Below are positions 46,223 through 59,691 of a DNA stretch of 64,000 nt, in pieces. Origin of the DNA: an uncultured Ruegeria sp. (GTDB taxonomy: Bacteria > Pseudomonadota > Alphaproteobacteria > Rhodobacterales > Rhodobacteraceae); NCBI RefSeq assembly GCF_947504215.1, contig NZ_CANNGO010000006.1, positions 124,001 to 188,000 on the forward strand, given 5' to 3'. Both the position numbers and the translations under genes were made by a program. The notes below the pieces were generated by a model. That model was not told the DNA's origin, did not search any database, and saw nothing but the letters and a program-made list of their open reading frames with translations. How positions within the stretch are numbered: position 1 is the stretch's first letter; each line of letters starts with the position of its first letter.

Positions 46223-47130
46223 CTTTCACCACTCGCTTTGCCCCGTCTCCAACCGGACCACTACACCTTGGGCATGCCTATTCTGCCTTGTTGGCTTACG
46301 ACATGGCCGTCTCCGAAGGCGGGGATTTCCTGTTGCGGATCGAAGACATCGACCAGTCCCGATCCCGAGCCCATTGGGAAGACCAGATCTATGGTGATCT
46401 CAAATGGCTGGGTTTGACATGGCCTGAACCTGTCATACGCCAATCTGAACGACAGCCGATCTACGATCAGGCCCTTGATGATCTCTGGTCCCGTGGTCTG
46501 CTTTATCCGTGTTCATGCAATCGCAAAGACATCGCAGCTGCGGCCAGTGCTCCGCAAGAAGGTGCCCCGCTGCTGGGGCCGGATGGGATCATTTATCCGG
46601 GAACGTGTCGTGTTCGCTGGCAAGGGATCGATCTAAGCCGGCGCGCGCGTCCCAAGGACCAACCGCTGCGATTGAATATCGCAAAGGCGGCCCAGCTGGT
46701 TTTTGGTGACGCGAAGCCCGGTGGCTCTTTTCCAGAACTCGGTCTTGGTCCAATGAAAGAAAGCGGCCATATCGCCTTCACACCGTATGAGTTGCAGACC
46801 ACCATCGGCGATTTCGTCCTGTCGCGTCGTGATATGGGCACATCCTATCACCTGTCGGTGGTTCTGGACGACGCAGCACAAAAGATCACACACGTTGTGC
46901 GCGGTCAGGATCTTTTTGAAGCGGCGCGTATCCATGTTTTGTTGCAAGCCCTGCTAGACCTTCCAACACCCGCGTATTTTCATCATCGTCTGATCCGAGA
47001 CGACGCTGGAAAACGGCTTGCAAAGCGCGATGATGCCCGTGCAATCGCCAAGTATCGCGCCGAAGGCGCCTCGCCCCAGGATATTCGGGCCATGGTCGGG
47101 TTTGACCCGTGTCGGTCACTCCATCGGTGA
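46219..47130 (+). CDS. gluQ: Glutamyl-Q tRNA(Asp) synthetase
   Basis: GluRS-like paralogue lacking the anticodon-binding domain, 303 residues. It attaches glutamate to queuosine at position 34 of tRNA-Asp. The HIGH motif is [10 protein letters not shown], the KMSKS loop is GKRLAKRD, and a zinc site is visible (CSCNRKD plus YPGTCRVRW). It starts with GTG overlapping the methyltransferase stop. Its 3' end overlaps convergent hisI by 15 bp. Confidence 0.93.
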   Translation: MTFTTRFAPSPTGPLHLGHAYSALLAYDMAVSEGGDFLLRIEDIDQSRSRAHWEDQIYGDLKWLGLTWPEPVIRQSERQPIYDQALDDLWSRGLLYPCSCNRKDIAAAASAPQEGAPLLGPDGIIYPGTCRVRWQGIDLSRRARPKDQPLRLNIAKAAQLVFGDAKPGGSFPELGLGPMKESGHIAFTPYELQTTIGDFVLSRRDMGTSYHLSVVLDDAAQKITHVVRGQDLFEAARIHVLLQALLDLPTPAYFHHRLIRDDAGKRLAKRDDARAIAKYRAEGASPQDIRAMVGFDPCRSLHR

Positions 47131-47487
47131 CATCAGCTCAACCTCTTCACCATCGCGCACGGCTGTGTAGAAACAGGTTCTGCGATTGGTGTGGCATGCC
47201 GCCCCGGTCTGGCGCACCAACACAAGCAGGCAATCGCGGTCGCAATCGACGCGCAAATCCACCAGTTCCTGCACGTGACCGGATGTTTCGCCCTTGATCC
47301 AGAACGCCTGACGAGAGCGTGACCAATAGGTGACGCGACCCGTCTGCAACGTGCGCTCGACCGCCTGGGCATTCATCCAAGCCATCATCAGAACCTGGCC
47401 AGATGCCTCGTCCTGCGCAATGGCAGGGACCAATCCTGCGTCATTGTATGTAAGACTCGAAGGGTCAAAGACGACTGGGTCAGACAT
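47116..47487 (-). CDS. hisI: Phosphoribosyl-AMP cyclohydrolase
   Basis: Third step of histidine synthesis, 123 residues. Metal and active-site residues are visible in [28 protein letters not shown] and in [23 protein letters not shown]. The ATG at 47487 (MSDPVVF) is chosen over the track start at 47505. No HisE domain is fused. It stands alone, with its 3' end overlapping gluQ in convergent orientation. Confidence 0.95.
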   Translation of the reverse strand: MSDPVVFDPSSLTYNDAGLVPAIAQDEASGQVLMMAWMNAQAVERTLQTGRVTYWSRSRQAFWIKGETSGHVQELVDLRVDCDRDCLLVLVRQTGAACHTNRRTCFYTAVRDGEEVELMSPME

Positions 47488-47553
47488 GATAAAAACCTTT
47501 TGCATCCCGAGGGCTGGCCACTATGTATGGGGAACACTCTACGAGGGAAAGCC

Positions 47554-48006
47554 ATGAGCGGCGAGAACGACCTTATTAAGCTCTACTCTGGACGTATTCT
47601 GGCGCTTGCGGCGGAAATCCCGCATCTGGACCGGCTCGACACCCCTGATGCAACGGTCAAGAAACGCGCGCCTTTGTGCGGATCGACCGTAACCGTAGAC
47701 GTGACTCTGCGCGATGGTCGGATCAGCGAGTTTGGTCAGGACGTCAAAGCATGCGCCTTGGGTCAGGCCTCAGCATCCGTTGTGGGGAATGCCGTCATAG
47801 GCGCCACACGGGCCCAAGTTGAAACCGCGCGTGAGCAACTGACTGCGATGCTGAAAAAGGATGGCCCTGCCCCCGATGCGCCGTTTGACGGGCTCGAGGT
47901 GCTGATGCCTGCGCGGGACTATAAAAACCGTCATGCATCGATCCTTCTGGCGTTGGATGCAACGGCGGAAGCCATGGAACAAGCCGAACAGGCAAATTGC
48001 GCCTGA
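47554..48006 (+). CDS. Iron-sulfur cluster scaffold-like protein (NifU/IscU family, two-Cys type)
   Basis: About 150 residues with the IscU/NifU-N fold: KKRAPLCGSTVTVDVTLRDGRISEFGQDVKACALGQASASVVGNAVIG. Cys42 and Cys67 match the first two scaffold cysteines. Where IscU/SufU carries its third Cys, this protein reads YKNRHASILLAL (no Cys). It may hold clusters differently, or serve as a carrier. The ATG at 47554 follows GAGGGAAAGCC. It is divergent from hisI. Confidence 0.85.
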   Translation: MSGENDLIKLYSGRILALAAEIPHLDRLDTPDATVKKRAPLCGSTVTVDVTLRDGRISEFGQDVKACALGQASASVVGNAVIGATRAQVETAREQLTAMLKKDGPAPDAPFDGLEVLMPARDYKNRHASILLALDATAEAMEQAEQANCA

Positions 48007-48058
48007 ACATGGCGTTTTAGTACAAACCTGTCTAACCTCTGGAAAAATTTGAGGAGTG

Positions 48059-48703
48059 ATGGGATTGAATAACTTGCTTGAGCATTTTGTAACGCTTTGG
48101 GTTGTCATTGATCCGATTGGTACAATACCGGTCTTCATAGCAGTAACCGCAGGGCTCGAAGCTGCCGCCCGTCGGCGCATGGCGTTGCTTGCCTCGTTGA
48201 TCAGCGCCGGCATTTTGTTGTTTTTCCTCATATTCGGACAGCTGCTAATTGAGGCGCTGGATATCGGCCTGAACTCTTTTCAGGTTGCCGGGGGCATCAT
48301 CCTGTTCCTGTTCGCTTTGACGATGATTTTCGGAGAAAGCAAACAGGACGTAGAACAACGCCAGGCCGAAGAAGACCTGGAAGATAAAACCCACAAGCAA
48401 AACCCTGCTATTTTTCCCCTCGCGGTGCCGTCTTTGGCATCCCCCGGGGCAATGCTTGCGATTGTCATTCTGACTGACAATCACCGATACAGCATGGTGG
48501 ATCAGGGTATTACAGCGCTGGTCATGTTGGCAGTGCTGGTCGTGGCATTCGTACTGATGCTTCTGGCTGAACCGATCATCCGTTTGATCGGCCATTCCGG
48601 CGCGGCCATCATAAGCCGTGTGATGGGCATGATATTGGCCTCGGTCGCCGTAAACTCTGTTTTATCGGCATTGATGGAAATCATGAAAACCGGACAATTG
48701 TAA
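48059..48703 (+). CDS. MarC family integral membrane protein
   Basis: About 214 residues with six hydrophobic segments. FVTLWVVIDPIGTIPVFIAVTAG and PLAVPSLASPGAMLAIVILTDN are the MarC/UPF0056 landmarks; the two halves are related inverted repeats. Biochemical role unknown; E. coli MarC is not in fact a multidrug-resistance pump. The preceding GTG at 48056 could also start the gene. Confidence 0.9.
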   Translation: MGLNNLLEHFVTLWVVIDPIGTIPVFIAVTAGLEAAARRRMALLASLISAGILLFFLIFGQLLIEALDIGLNSFQVAGGIILFLFALTMIFGESKQDVEQRQAEEDLEDKTHKQNPAIFPLAVPSLASPGAMLAIVILTDNHRYSMVDQGITALVMLAVLVVAFVLMLLAEPIIRLIGHSGAAIISRVMGMILASVAVNSVLSALMEIMKTGQL

Positions 48704-48742
48704 AAAAAGCCGCCGCTCCTTCCGGGCGGAAAGGGCGGCGGC
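48702..48742 (-). terminator. Intrinsic terminator of a minus-strand transcript
   Basis: GCCGCCGC...GGGCGGCGGC forms a long GC stem (48709-48742), followed on the minus strand by seven T (plus-strand A's at 48702-48708). There is no T-run in plus orientation, so it serves a gene on the minus strand, namely the 40-residue peptide gene, not marC. Confidence 0.8.
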
Positions 48743-48887
48743 AGGTAATGCGTTTCTCGTGTGGGGTCCGGGTCTCCGCGGGGCCGAGGCATGGCCCCTC
48801 AAGGGAATTGGGACAGGCAGGTCACCCTTGACTGAGATGGGGATAACACGCGCGAGACAATCGGCACGAGAGCGCAGGCAGAAAGGC

Positions 48888-49010
48888 TTAGAAACCGACG
48901 GGCAGATGCAAGGCAACAACCAGAATCACGACCAGAGACATCACACCCGCCGCATCCTGCAGAATGGTCGATTGTGAACGGCTGAATACGCTCTTGATCT
49001 GGCTCAGCAT
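48888..49010 (-). CDS. Small single-span membrane protein (40 residues)
   Basis: Too short for the ORF track in this form. The ATG at 49010 has a perfect GGAGGTGACCCT ribosome-binding site, then MLSQIKSVFSRSQSTILQDAAGVM followed by a membrane helix (SLVVILVVALHLPVGF) to TAA. An orientation-specific terminator lies 145 nt further on. The long 3' region also contains a GGGGCC-n7-GGCCCC hairpin. No function is known to me. It lies divergent to nothing and downstream of recG's end in opposite direction of transcription flow only by position. Confidence 0.65.
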   Translation of the reverse strand: MLSQIKSVFSRSQSTILQDAAGVMSLVVILVVALHLPVGF

Positions 49011-49122
49011 AGGGTCACCTCCGGTCAGAGTTTTAATTCTTTGTTGACCTTTTGTTCTCATATTTTGCCGAGTCGGTAAAGAACTTTTTAAGAACATTTG
49101 TGAACTTTACGGAACTTGTGCT

Positions 49123-53387
<4,265 letters not shown>

Positions 53388-53459
53388 GCGAGGTCCAGTC
53401 GTGCTGAGCCATGAGTGGAAGTGCCGCCCTGGACCGACGGCGGTACGTCTTAGGTCAGA

Positions 53460-54176
53460 TCAAGCGCCGACCGCCATCCTGGTGTCATCCAGGCTGTTGG
53501 TCTGCGGGTCGCGCAAGACATAGCCACGCCCCCAAACAGTTTCGATGTAGTTATCACCGCCCGTCGCATTGCTGAGCTTTTTTCGCAGTTTGCAAATGAA
53601 CACATCGATGATTTTCAATTCGGGCTCGTCCATCCCGCCATAAAGATGGTTCAGGAACATTTCTTTGGTCAGGGTGGTTCCCTTGCGAAGGCTCAATAGC
53701 TCCAGCATCTGGTACTCTTTGCCGGTCAGATGAACGGTTTGCCCGTCAACCTCGACCGTTTTCGCATCCAGGTTCACCGCGACGCGACCTGTATGGATGA
53801 TCGATTGCGAATGTCCTTTTGAACGACGAATTATTGCGTGAATGCGCGCCACCAGCTCTTCGCGGTGGAACGGCTTGGTCAGGTAATCATCTGCGCCAAA
53901 TCCAAAGCCTTTGATTTTGCTTTCTGTATCATCCGCGCCCGACAGGATCAGGATCGGGGTTTCGACCCGAGCGATCCGCAGCTGGCGCAGAACCTCATGC
54001 CCGTTCATATCCGGCAGATTGAGATCCAGCAAAATCAGATCATAATCATAAAGCTTCGCCAGATCGATGCCTTCTTCTCCAAGATCCGTCGCGTACACAT
54101 TAAGGTTCGCATGTGTCAGCATTAATTCAATGCTTTTGGACGTTGTAGGATCATCCTCGACAAGAAGTATTCGCAT
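53460..54176 (-). CDS. ctrA: Cell-cycle response regulator CtrA
   Basis: Master DNA-binding response regulator of the alphaproteobacterial cell cycle; in Roseobacters it also controls motility and gene-transfer-agent genes. The 238 residues comprise a receiver domain with Asp51 ([12 protein letters not shown]), the KP switch Lys (YLTKPF), and an OmpR-type winged helix ([52 protein letters not shown]) that is highly characteristic of CtrA. ChpT (21336) is its phosphodonor and SciP, just upstream, its inhibitor. Confidence 0.95.
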   Translation of the reverse strand: MRILLVEDDPTTSKSIELMLTHANLNVYATDLGEEGIDLAKLYDYDLILLDLNLPDMNGHEVLRQLRIARVETPILILSGADDTESKIKGFGFGADDYLTKPFHREELVARIHAIIRRSKGHSQSIIHTGRVAVNLDAKTVEVDGQTVHLTGKEYQMLELLSLRKGTTLTKEMFLNHLYGGMDEPELKIIDVFICKLRKKLSNATGGDNYIETVWGRGYVLRDPQTNSLDDTRMAVGA

Positions 54177-54230
54177 TTACCTGCTCCAATTCGGGTCAAT
54201 TATTCCAATTAAAAATAAACCTGACCAAGA

Positions 54231-54258
54231 ATGGTTAATCTGACGTTACCGTTGATTC
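54231..54258 (-). promoter_or_regulatory. CtrA half-site and CcrM (GANTC) site in front of ctrA
   Basis: The minus strand carries TTAACCAT (54238-54231), a CtrA-type half-site, and GAATC (54258-54254), a GANTC methylation site, within the 87-bp gap between sciP and ctrA. A GANTC in the ctrA promoter is a known control element in Caulobacter. Here the role is inference. Confidence 0.45.
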
Positions 54259-54263
54259 ATTTA

Positions 54264-54554
54264 TTAACTTTCAATCTTAGGTTGTCGATATTTTTTTAGC
54301 GCCGTGACTTTTAACGCGTCCACACCGTGTTCTGCGACGGCCGAAACCCAAATATTGAATTCCTCGTCGCTGATGCCGTATCGCTTTTTGGCTTCGGATA
54401 AAGTGATCAGTCCATAAAGTACCCCGCGTACCACAACCACTTTACGTGACGCGACCCAGCGTCGCGTATCGGCAGGCGGAAGATCTGCGCGCGTTAAAAC
54501 CGTTCCATCCGGCAGGGTTACCGATCTTGGCCCTTCAACTTTGTGCAAATACAT
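54264..54554 (-). CDS. sciP: CtrA inhibitor SciP (DUF1153)
   Basis: Small helix-turn-helix protein that binds CtrA and blocks transcription of its targets, 96 residues from the ATG at 54554 (MYLHKVEGP). The DUF1153 core is DGTVLTRADLPPADTRRWVASRKVVVVRGVLYGLITLSEAKKRYGISDEEFNIWVSAVAEHGVDALKVTALKKYRQ. The track start at 54590 adds 12 residues that are less likely. It is upstream of ctrA on the same strand. Confidence 0.88.
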   Translation of the reverse strand: MYLHKVEGPRSVTLPDGTVLTRADLPPADTRRWVASRKVVVVRGVLYGLITLSEAKKRYGISDEEFNIWVSAVAEHGVDALKVTALKKYRQPKIES

Positions 54555-54683
54555 CTCTTTACCCTTTTCTTGCTGCGACAAAGCTGACATCAGCCTACTT
54601 AATTCGGGGTGAAACCGCCCCTTGAGAGTGTGTAGAATTTTCCTATATTCTGCCGGTCTTTCTTAATCCGGACTGGAACCCCC

Positions 54684-55829
54684 ATGGCCCTCGATGCCGA
54701 AACCCCGCTAAACTCGCTTGGCTTTGCCAAACCGCCCTCGGAAACCCGGGTGGTTGTCGCCATGTCTGGTGGTGTCGACAGCTCGGTCGTAGCCGCGCAT
54801 CTGGCGGATCAGGGCTATGATGTGGTGGGCGTGACCCTGCAGCTTTATGATCATGGCGCGGCGCTGGCCAAGAAAGGCGCGTGCTGTGCCGGGATCGATA
54901 TCCACGATGCGCGCCGTGTGGCCGAGGAACGTGGTTTTCCGCACTACGTGTTGGATTACGAAAACATCTTCAAAGATGCCGTAATCGATGAATTCGCCGA
55001 CAGTTATCTGGCGGGTGCCACCCCTGTGCCCTGCATTCGCTGCAACGAGAGGGTGAAGTTTAAGGACCTGCTGGAAACCGCCAAGGACCTTGAGGCTGAT
55101 TGCATGGCAACCGGTCACTACATCCAGCGCAAGATGGGATCTAACGGCGCAGAACTGCACAGCGCCGAAGATGCCAATCGCGATCAGTCCTATTTCTTGT
55201 TCTCGACAACGCCGGATCAACTGGCGTTCCTGCGCTTTCCTTTGGGCCACCTGCCGTCAAAAGACGCAACGCGGGAAATGGCAGCGCAATACGGGCTCGC
55301 CGTGGCGGATAAGCCTGACAGTCAGGACATCTGTTTTGTGCCTAACGGCAACTACGCCAGCGTGATCGAAAAACTGCGCCCGGGTGCCGCTGAACCCGGC
55401 GACATCGTGCATGCGGATGGCCGAGTTCTGGCGCAACACAACGGTGTCATTCACTACACGATCGGACAACGCCGAGGCTTGGGCATTGGGGGCCTTAGCG
55501 AGCCGCTATTCGTAGTGAAACTGGACGTGGACAAAAAACAGGTTGTGGTTGGACCCAAAGACATGCTGGCCACCCGGACCATACCTGTGCGCGAAATCAA
55601 TTGGCTGGGCGATGCCCCCTTCACCTCCCAAACGGAGTGGCATCTGTCGGTCAAAGTTCGCTCGACCCGGCCCCCGCGCGAAGCGATTGTCCGACCCCTG
55701 TCAGAGACAACGGCCGAAGTTGAATTGCTGACCCCTGAAGAAGGTGTCTCGCCCGGACAGGCTTGCGTCTTCTATGAGTCCGAAGGCAGCCGTATTTTTG
55801 GCGGTGGATGGATCTGGCGCGGTTACTAG
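54684..55829 (+). CDS. mnmA: tRNA-specific 2-thiouridylase MnmA
   Basis: Installs sulfur at U34 of Lys, Glu and Gln tRNAs, 381 residues. The PP-loop is [14 protein letters not shown]; catalytic cysteines lie in [11 protein letters not shown] and [26 protein letters not shown] marks the central domain. The 3' end overlaps the convergent membrane-protein gene by 4 nt. Confidence 0.96.
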   Translation: MALDAETPLNSLGFAKPPSETRVVVAMSGGVDSSVVAAHLADQGYDVVGVTLQLYDHGAALAKKGACCAGIDIHDARRVAEERGFPHYVLDYENIFKDAVIDEFADSYLAGATPVPCIRCNERVKFKDLLETAKDLEADCMATGHYIQRKMGSNGAELHSAEDANRDQSYFLFSTTPDQLAFLRFPLGHLPSKDATREMAAQYGLAVADKPDSQDICFVPNGNYASVIEKLRPGAAEPGDIVHADGRVLAQHNGVIHYTIGQRRGLGIGGLSEPLFVVKLDVDKKQVVVGPKDMLATRTIPVREINWLGDAPFTSQTEWHLSVKVRSTRPPREAIVRPLSETTAEVELLTPEEGVSPGQACVFYESEGSRIFGGGWIWRGY

Positions 55830-56407
55830 ATCGCGTCCGTCCACGAATTGCTGAGAATATACAGCCCGGCGCAGATCATCACATAGGGCACCAACCGTTC
55901 CAGCTTGCGCGCCAGCCCGCCGGTTATGAAAGGTACTTTCGAGCCCAACAGTGCGACGATAGCCAACCCGATCGCAGCCGCACTTGCACCGAAAAGACCC
56001 GCCAGTCTGAACCCGGGGGCCGAGTCGGCAAATAGCGGTCCGAGTACCGCAAACGTATCCATCGACAAGCTTACGAACAGCATCGAGATCACGATGGTCG
56101 AGCCACCGGCCTGAACAGTTGGTTCGGCTTCTGAGGGCGCGCTGCGGAATTGTCTGACAACGCCGACCAAGCCGAGGGACAGTGGCACGATGCCCAGATA
56201 CCCGGCCCAATGGGGGATGACGTCGCCAACGCCAAGTGCCAGAAGAAACGCAGCACCAATGACAATGAATTGCGCCACTAAGAACCCAAAAACCGAACGC
56301 CTTGGCCCCGTGACCAGAACCAAAGCCAACAACGCGGCCAAATTATCCAAGTTCGTCAGAATCTGCGCCATAAACGCAGACAAAGCGAAGACACCATAAT
56401 CCAACAT
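55826..56407 (-). CDS. CadD/LysE-superfamily-like membrane protein
   Basis: A 193-residue protein with about six hydrophobic segments. Two similar polar-in-membrane motifs ([15 protein letters not shown] in the first half, [15 protein letters not shown] in the second) suggest the inverted-repeat topology of the CadD/LysE superfamily of small exporters. Substrate unknown. The start overlaps the lpxB stop by 1 nt (TGATG), so it is translated from the lipid A operon, which hints at an envelope role. Confidence 0.7.
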   Translation of the reverse strand: MLDYGVFALSAFMAQILTNLDNLAALLALVLVTGPRRSVFGFLVAQFIVIGAAFLLALGVGDVIPHWAGYLGIVPLSLGLVGVVRQFRSAPSEAEPTVQAGGSTIVISMLFVSLSMDTFAVLGPLFADSAPGFRLAGLFGASAAAIGLAIVALLGSKVPFITGGLARKLERLVPYVMICAGLYILSNSWTDAI

Positions 56408-57564
56408 CAGGCGTTCATCCGTTCCAAAACGGCCCTAGCCGCCCTGAGACCCGGCGGTTCGCCTCCACGCCCCAAACGGTCCATTGTCAGATCCATGGCC
56501 TGCCTCTGAGCGTCAGGCGCGTCCGCGACTTGGTTCAGTGCCGCGGCAATCTTGTCGGGCAAGCAGTCGTCCAGTAGGCATTCGGGCACCGCGCGCGTAT
56601 CAGACACCAGATTTACCAGCGTGACGGTATCCAGCTTGACCATTCGCTCGGCCATTTTTTGTGTCAGCCAATTGAGCTTGTAGGCGATCACCATGGGTGT
56701 GTTCTGAGCCGCCAGTTCCAGCGAAACCGTGCCGGAAGCGGCCAGCGCCAGATTGGCGGCCCCAAAGGCCGCGCGTTTATAGGCGCTGGCTTGGTCGGCC
56801 CCGATGTGTCGCGGGTCCAGCACAACCGGATCTCCCGGCCAGCTTGGAACCACAGAGTTGATCAGATCGGCTGCAGCGCCAACCGTCGGCACGACAACGC
56901 GGAATTCGGGCCGGTCCGAGATGAACTGGTGCAGCGCATCCCGAAAACACTCAGACAGCCGTTCAATCTCACCCCGTCGCGATCCGGGCAACGCCAACAA
57001 GATCGGTGCGTCGCCCAATTCAAATGTCGCGCGAAACGCGGCGATTTCTTGCGGCGTCGCGACCGGTTCACTGGCGACAGGGTGACCTACAAAGTCACAT
57101 TCCATACCGGCGCGCTCCATATAGGGCGGCTCGAATGGCAGCAAAGCCAACACATGATCGATGACCTTGGCCATCTTATCCGCCCGTCCCGGCCGCCAGG
57201 CCCAAACGCTGGGCGCGACGTAGTGAACGGTGCGAATGGTACTGCTGGCTTTGACCAGTTTGGCCACCCGCAGGCTGAAATCGGGGCTGTCGATTGTAAT
57301 CAGGACATCTGGTTGTGTATCCAGAACCGCCTGTGCCGTTTCTGAAATCCGGCGTTTGAGGTGGAAGAACTTTGGCAGCACCTCAACCAACCCCATCACG
57401 CTCAGCTCGGACATAGGAAAGCGGCTGGTCAAGCCTTCAGCTTCCATCAGCGGGCCGCCGACCCCGTCGAATTCAATATCCGGCACCAGGGTTTTCAATC
57501 CCTCCATCAGTGCACCACCCAGCCGGTCGCCGGAAGGCTCACCAGCGACCAGAAAAACGCGCAT
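56407..57564 (-). CDS. lpxB: Lipid-A-disaccharide synthase
   Basis: Joins UDP-2,3-diacylglucosamine and lipid X to form the lipid A disaccharide, 385 residues. It begins VFLVAGEPSGDRLGGALMEGL, with FDGVGGPLMEAEG, ISIDSPDF-like ITIDSPDFSLRVAK, HYVAPSVWAWRPGRADKM and LALPGSRRGEI, all LpxB landmarks. The ATG at 57564 overlaps the lpxI stop by 1 nt. Confidence 0.96.
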   Translation of the reverse strand: MRVFLVAGEPSGDRLGGALMEGLKTLVPDIEFDGVGGPLMEAEGLTSRFPMSELSVMGLVEVLPKFFHLKRRISETAQAVLDTQPDVLITIDSPDFSLRVAKLVKASSTIRTVHYVAPSVWAWRPGRADKMAKVIDHVLALLPFEPPYMERAGMECDFVGHPVASEPVATPQEIAAFRATFELGDAPILLALPGSRRGEIERLSECFRDALHQFISDRPEFRVVVPTVGAAADLINSVVPSWPGDPVVLDPRHIGADQASAYKRAAFGAANLALAASGTVSLELAAQNTPMVIAYKLNWLTQKMAERMVKLDTVTLVNLVSDTRAVPECLLDDCLPDKIAAALNQVADAPDAQRQAMDLTMDRLGRGGEPPGLRAARAVLERMNA

Positions 57565-58358
57565 CAGACGGCGCGCTCGCGCACGAATAGAAACAGGCCG
57601 AGGCGATTGCACTCGGCAATCACGCGGTCCTTTTGCAGGACGATCACCCCACCTTTTTCAATGACGATACCTGACAATCCTGCCGCAACAGCGCCCGTCA
57701 CCGTCTCGGGCCCGATGGCAGGCAAATCAACCCGCCGGTCCTGACCTGGTTTTGGTCCCTTGAACAGGATGCCGCCGCCCGCGTCCGGTCGTTGCGTCAA
57801 CGATTGCAGCATCCAGGCTGTGCCGAATATGCCCTCGACTGCCAATGCCTGACCTTTTGATACCGCGCAGGCTTGGCCCACATCTGCGGAACCCATCGCG
57901 CTCAGAATACTTGCACCGCGATCCGCATCTGCCAGATCCAATTGCGAGGGTTGCGCCTCGGTCAGACTTCCGAGTGACGGCAGCAAGGTTGGGGCAATCT
58001 CATGCGCGGCTCGAACGCTCAGTCCGGCGTTCTCGAATATTCCAATCACCGCACGCAACGCGCCGTCATCGCTGGTCATGATTGCCTGCTGCAAGATAGG
58101 TACCAAGGGTATGGTCGCCGCATCAATCCGGCTTGGATCCACGGACGGACGTTGCACCGCGCCGGCCATGCAGATTTCGGTTATGCCCCTGACCTGAAGC
58201 TCGGTGATAAAACTGCCCAGATGTTCCAAAGGAAAAACAATGTCTGCAGACAGCGCATCCGGAAGAAACCCCTCCATCGCGCAAACCACCGGAGGCTCAG
58301 CAAGGGCTGCGACAATCTCACTCGGCAATGCGCCTGTTCCTGCAATCAGCGCCAGCAT
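57564..58358 (-). CDS. lpxI: UDP-2,3-diacylglucosamine diphosphatase LpxI
   Basis: DUF1009-family hydrolase that makes lipid X in bacteria lacking LpxH, 264 residues. Recognised by LALIAGTGALPSEIVAA, the conserved DDGALRAVIGIFENAGLSVRAAHEI, the VGQACAVSKGQALAVEGIFGTAWML block, and the C-terminal VDLPAIGPETVTGAVAAGLSGIVIEKGGVIVLQ. It lies between lpxA and lpxB, the order usual in alphaproteobacteria. Confidence 0.93.
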   Translation of the reverse strand: MLALIAGTGALPSEIVAALAEPPVVCAMEGFLPDALSADIVFPLEHLGSFITELQVRGITEICMAGAVQRPSVDPSRIDAATIPLVPILQQAIMTSDDGALRAVIGIFENAGLSVRAAHEIAPTLLPSLGSLTEAQPSQLDLADADRGASILSAMGSADVGQACAVSKGQALAVEGIFGTAWMLQSLTQRPDAGGGILFKGPKPGQDRRVDLPAIGPETVTGAVAAGLSGIVIEKGGVIVLQKDRVIAECNRLGLFLFVRERAV

Positions 58359-58362
58359 CGTT

Positions 58363-59148
58363 CTATTTGCCCGGTGTCAGGAACGAGCGATCACTGTGCC
58401 CGGTGACAAAGTCAACAATACGTTGCACGTATTCACTTTCATTGTCCGCCCCAACCCTATGGGCGCGATCCATGAACGTGCCCTCGCCTTTGCTGAGTTC
58501 ACGAAATGCACTGCGCAGCGCCGAAATGTCTTCGCGCGACACACCCTTTCGCTTGAGGCCAACAAGATTCAGCCCATCCAGCTCGCCGCGCGGGGCCTGT
58601 ACAAGCCCATATGGAATGACATCATTCGGCACCATGGTCAGCGCGCCAATAATGGCGCCACGACCAACCCGGACCCATTGATGTAGGCCCGAAATACCGC
58701 CGATGATCACATCGTCTTCGATGATGCAGTGCCCTGCGGCACCCGCATTGTTCACCATGATTACGCGGTCGCCCATCTGTACATCATGCGCCACGTGAAC
58801 CCCCGCCATCAAAAGACAATCGTCGCCGATCCGAGTAACGCCCCCGCCGCCATCTGTACCAGTGTTCACTGTGACATGCTCGCGAATGCGATTGCGTTTG
58901 CCAATCTCCAGGCGCGTGTCTTCGCCGCCGAATTTCAGGTCCTGTGGGATCTCACCAATGACCGAGAAATTGAAGATCACCGAGTCTTCGCCGACCGATG
59001 TATCTCCGGTCACAACCACATGGGATTTAAGCTCGACCCGGTCACCCAGCTTGACCCGTGCGCCCACGTAACAGAACGGACCGATCACACAATCCTGCCC
59101 GATTTTTGCGCCGTCTTCGATGATTGCGCTTGGGTGAATGCCGCTCAT
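58363..59148 (-). CDS. lpxA: UDP-N-acetylglucosamine O-acyltransferase
   Basis: First committed step of lipid A synthesis, 261 residues. The left-handed parallel beta-helix shows as hexapeptide repeats ([20 protein letters not shown]...). The catalytic His is in [19 protein letters not shown], and the C-terminal helical domain follows. The ATG at 59148 overlaps the fabZ stop by 4 nt, so fabZ and lpxA, which compete for the same 3-hydroxyacyl-ACP pool, are made together. Confidence 0.96.
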   Translation of the reverse strand: MSGIHPSAIIEDGAKIGQDCVIGPFCYVGARVKLGDRVELKSHVVVTGDTSVGEDSVIFNFSVIGEIPQDLKFGGEDTRLEIGKRNRIREHVTVNTGTDGGGGVTRIGDDCLLMAGVHVAHDVQMGDRVIMVNNAGAAGHCIIEDDVIIGGISGLHQWVRVGRGAIIGALTMVPNDVIPYGLVQAPRGELDGLNLVGLKRKGVSREDISALRSAFRELSKGEGTFMDRAHRVGADNESEYVQRIVDFVTGHSDRSFLTPGK

Positions 59149-59618
59149 GCCGTCTTTTCCATCTCCCAATCGACATAGGCCGAAAACTCGGCTTCGGCCG
59201 CCACTTCACCGTCTACGGTCGCGCGACCGCTGAACTTGAACAGCTTGCCGCCTTTTTTGCCGCGGAGGGTTTCCACATGCATCTCAAGAACGTCCCCGGG
59301 CACCACCTTGCGGCGGAATTTGCACTTGTCGATACTCATGAAGTAGATCAGCAGTTCGGTGTCGATGACGTCCATGCCAACACCCAACATCACGCCTGCG
59401 GTCTGGGCCATTGCCTCGACAATGGTGACGCCTGGCATGATTGGTGTACCGGGAAAGTGACCCTGGAAATGGGGTTCATTCATGGTGACATTCTTGATGC
59501 CGATGGCGGATTGATAGCCGGTGATATCTACAACCTTGTCGACCAGCAAAAACGGGTAGCGATGCGGCAATATACGCTGAATCAGCTGAATGTCGGCGCT
59601 TTTGGTTTCCGTGGTCAT
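59145..59618 (-). CDS. fabZ: 3-hydroxyacyl-ACP dehydratase FabZ
   Basis: Dehydrates 3-hydroxyacyl-ACP in fatty-acid synthesis, 157 residues from the ATG at 59618 (MTTETKSAD). The hotdog core has [14 protein letters not shown], the active-site His in [12 protein letters not shown] and the Glu in VEAMAQTAG. The track start at 59762 would overlap the skp gene by about 70 bp and is rejected. Confidence 0.96.
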   Translation of the reverse strand: MTTETKSADIQLIQRILPHRYPFLLVDKVVDITGYQSAIGIKNVTMNEPHFQGHFPGTPIMPGVTIVEAMAQTAGVMLGVGMDVIDTELLIYFMSIDKCKFRRKVVPGDVLEMHVETLRGKKGGKLFKFSGRATVDGEVAAEAEFSAYVDWEMEKTA

Positions 59619-59691
59619 AGTGCAGATGTCCCGTTCTGGATGTCTTGTTGCCCGCGTGGTTAGCAATACCAGAACCAGAGGGCAAGCAAAC

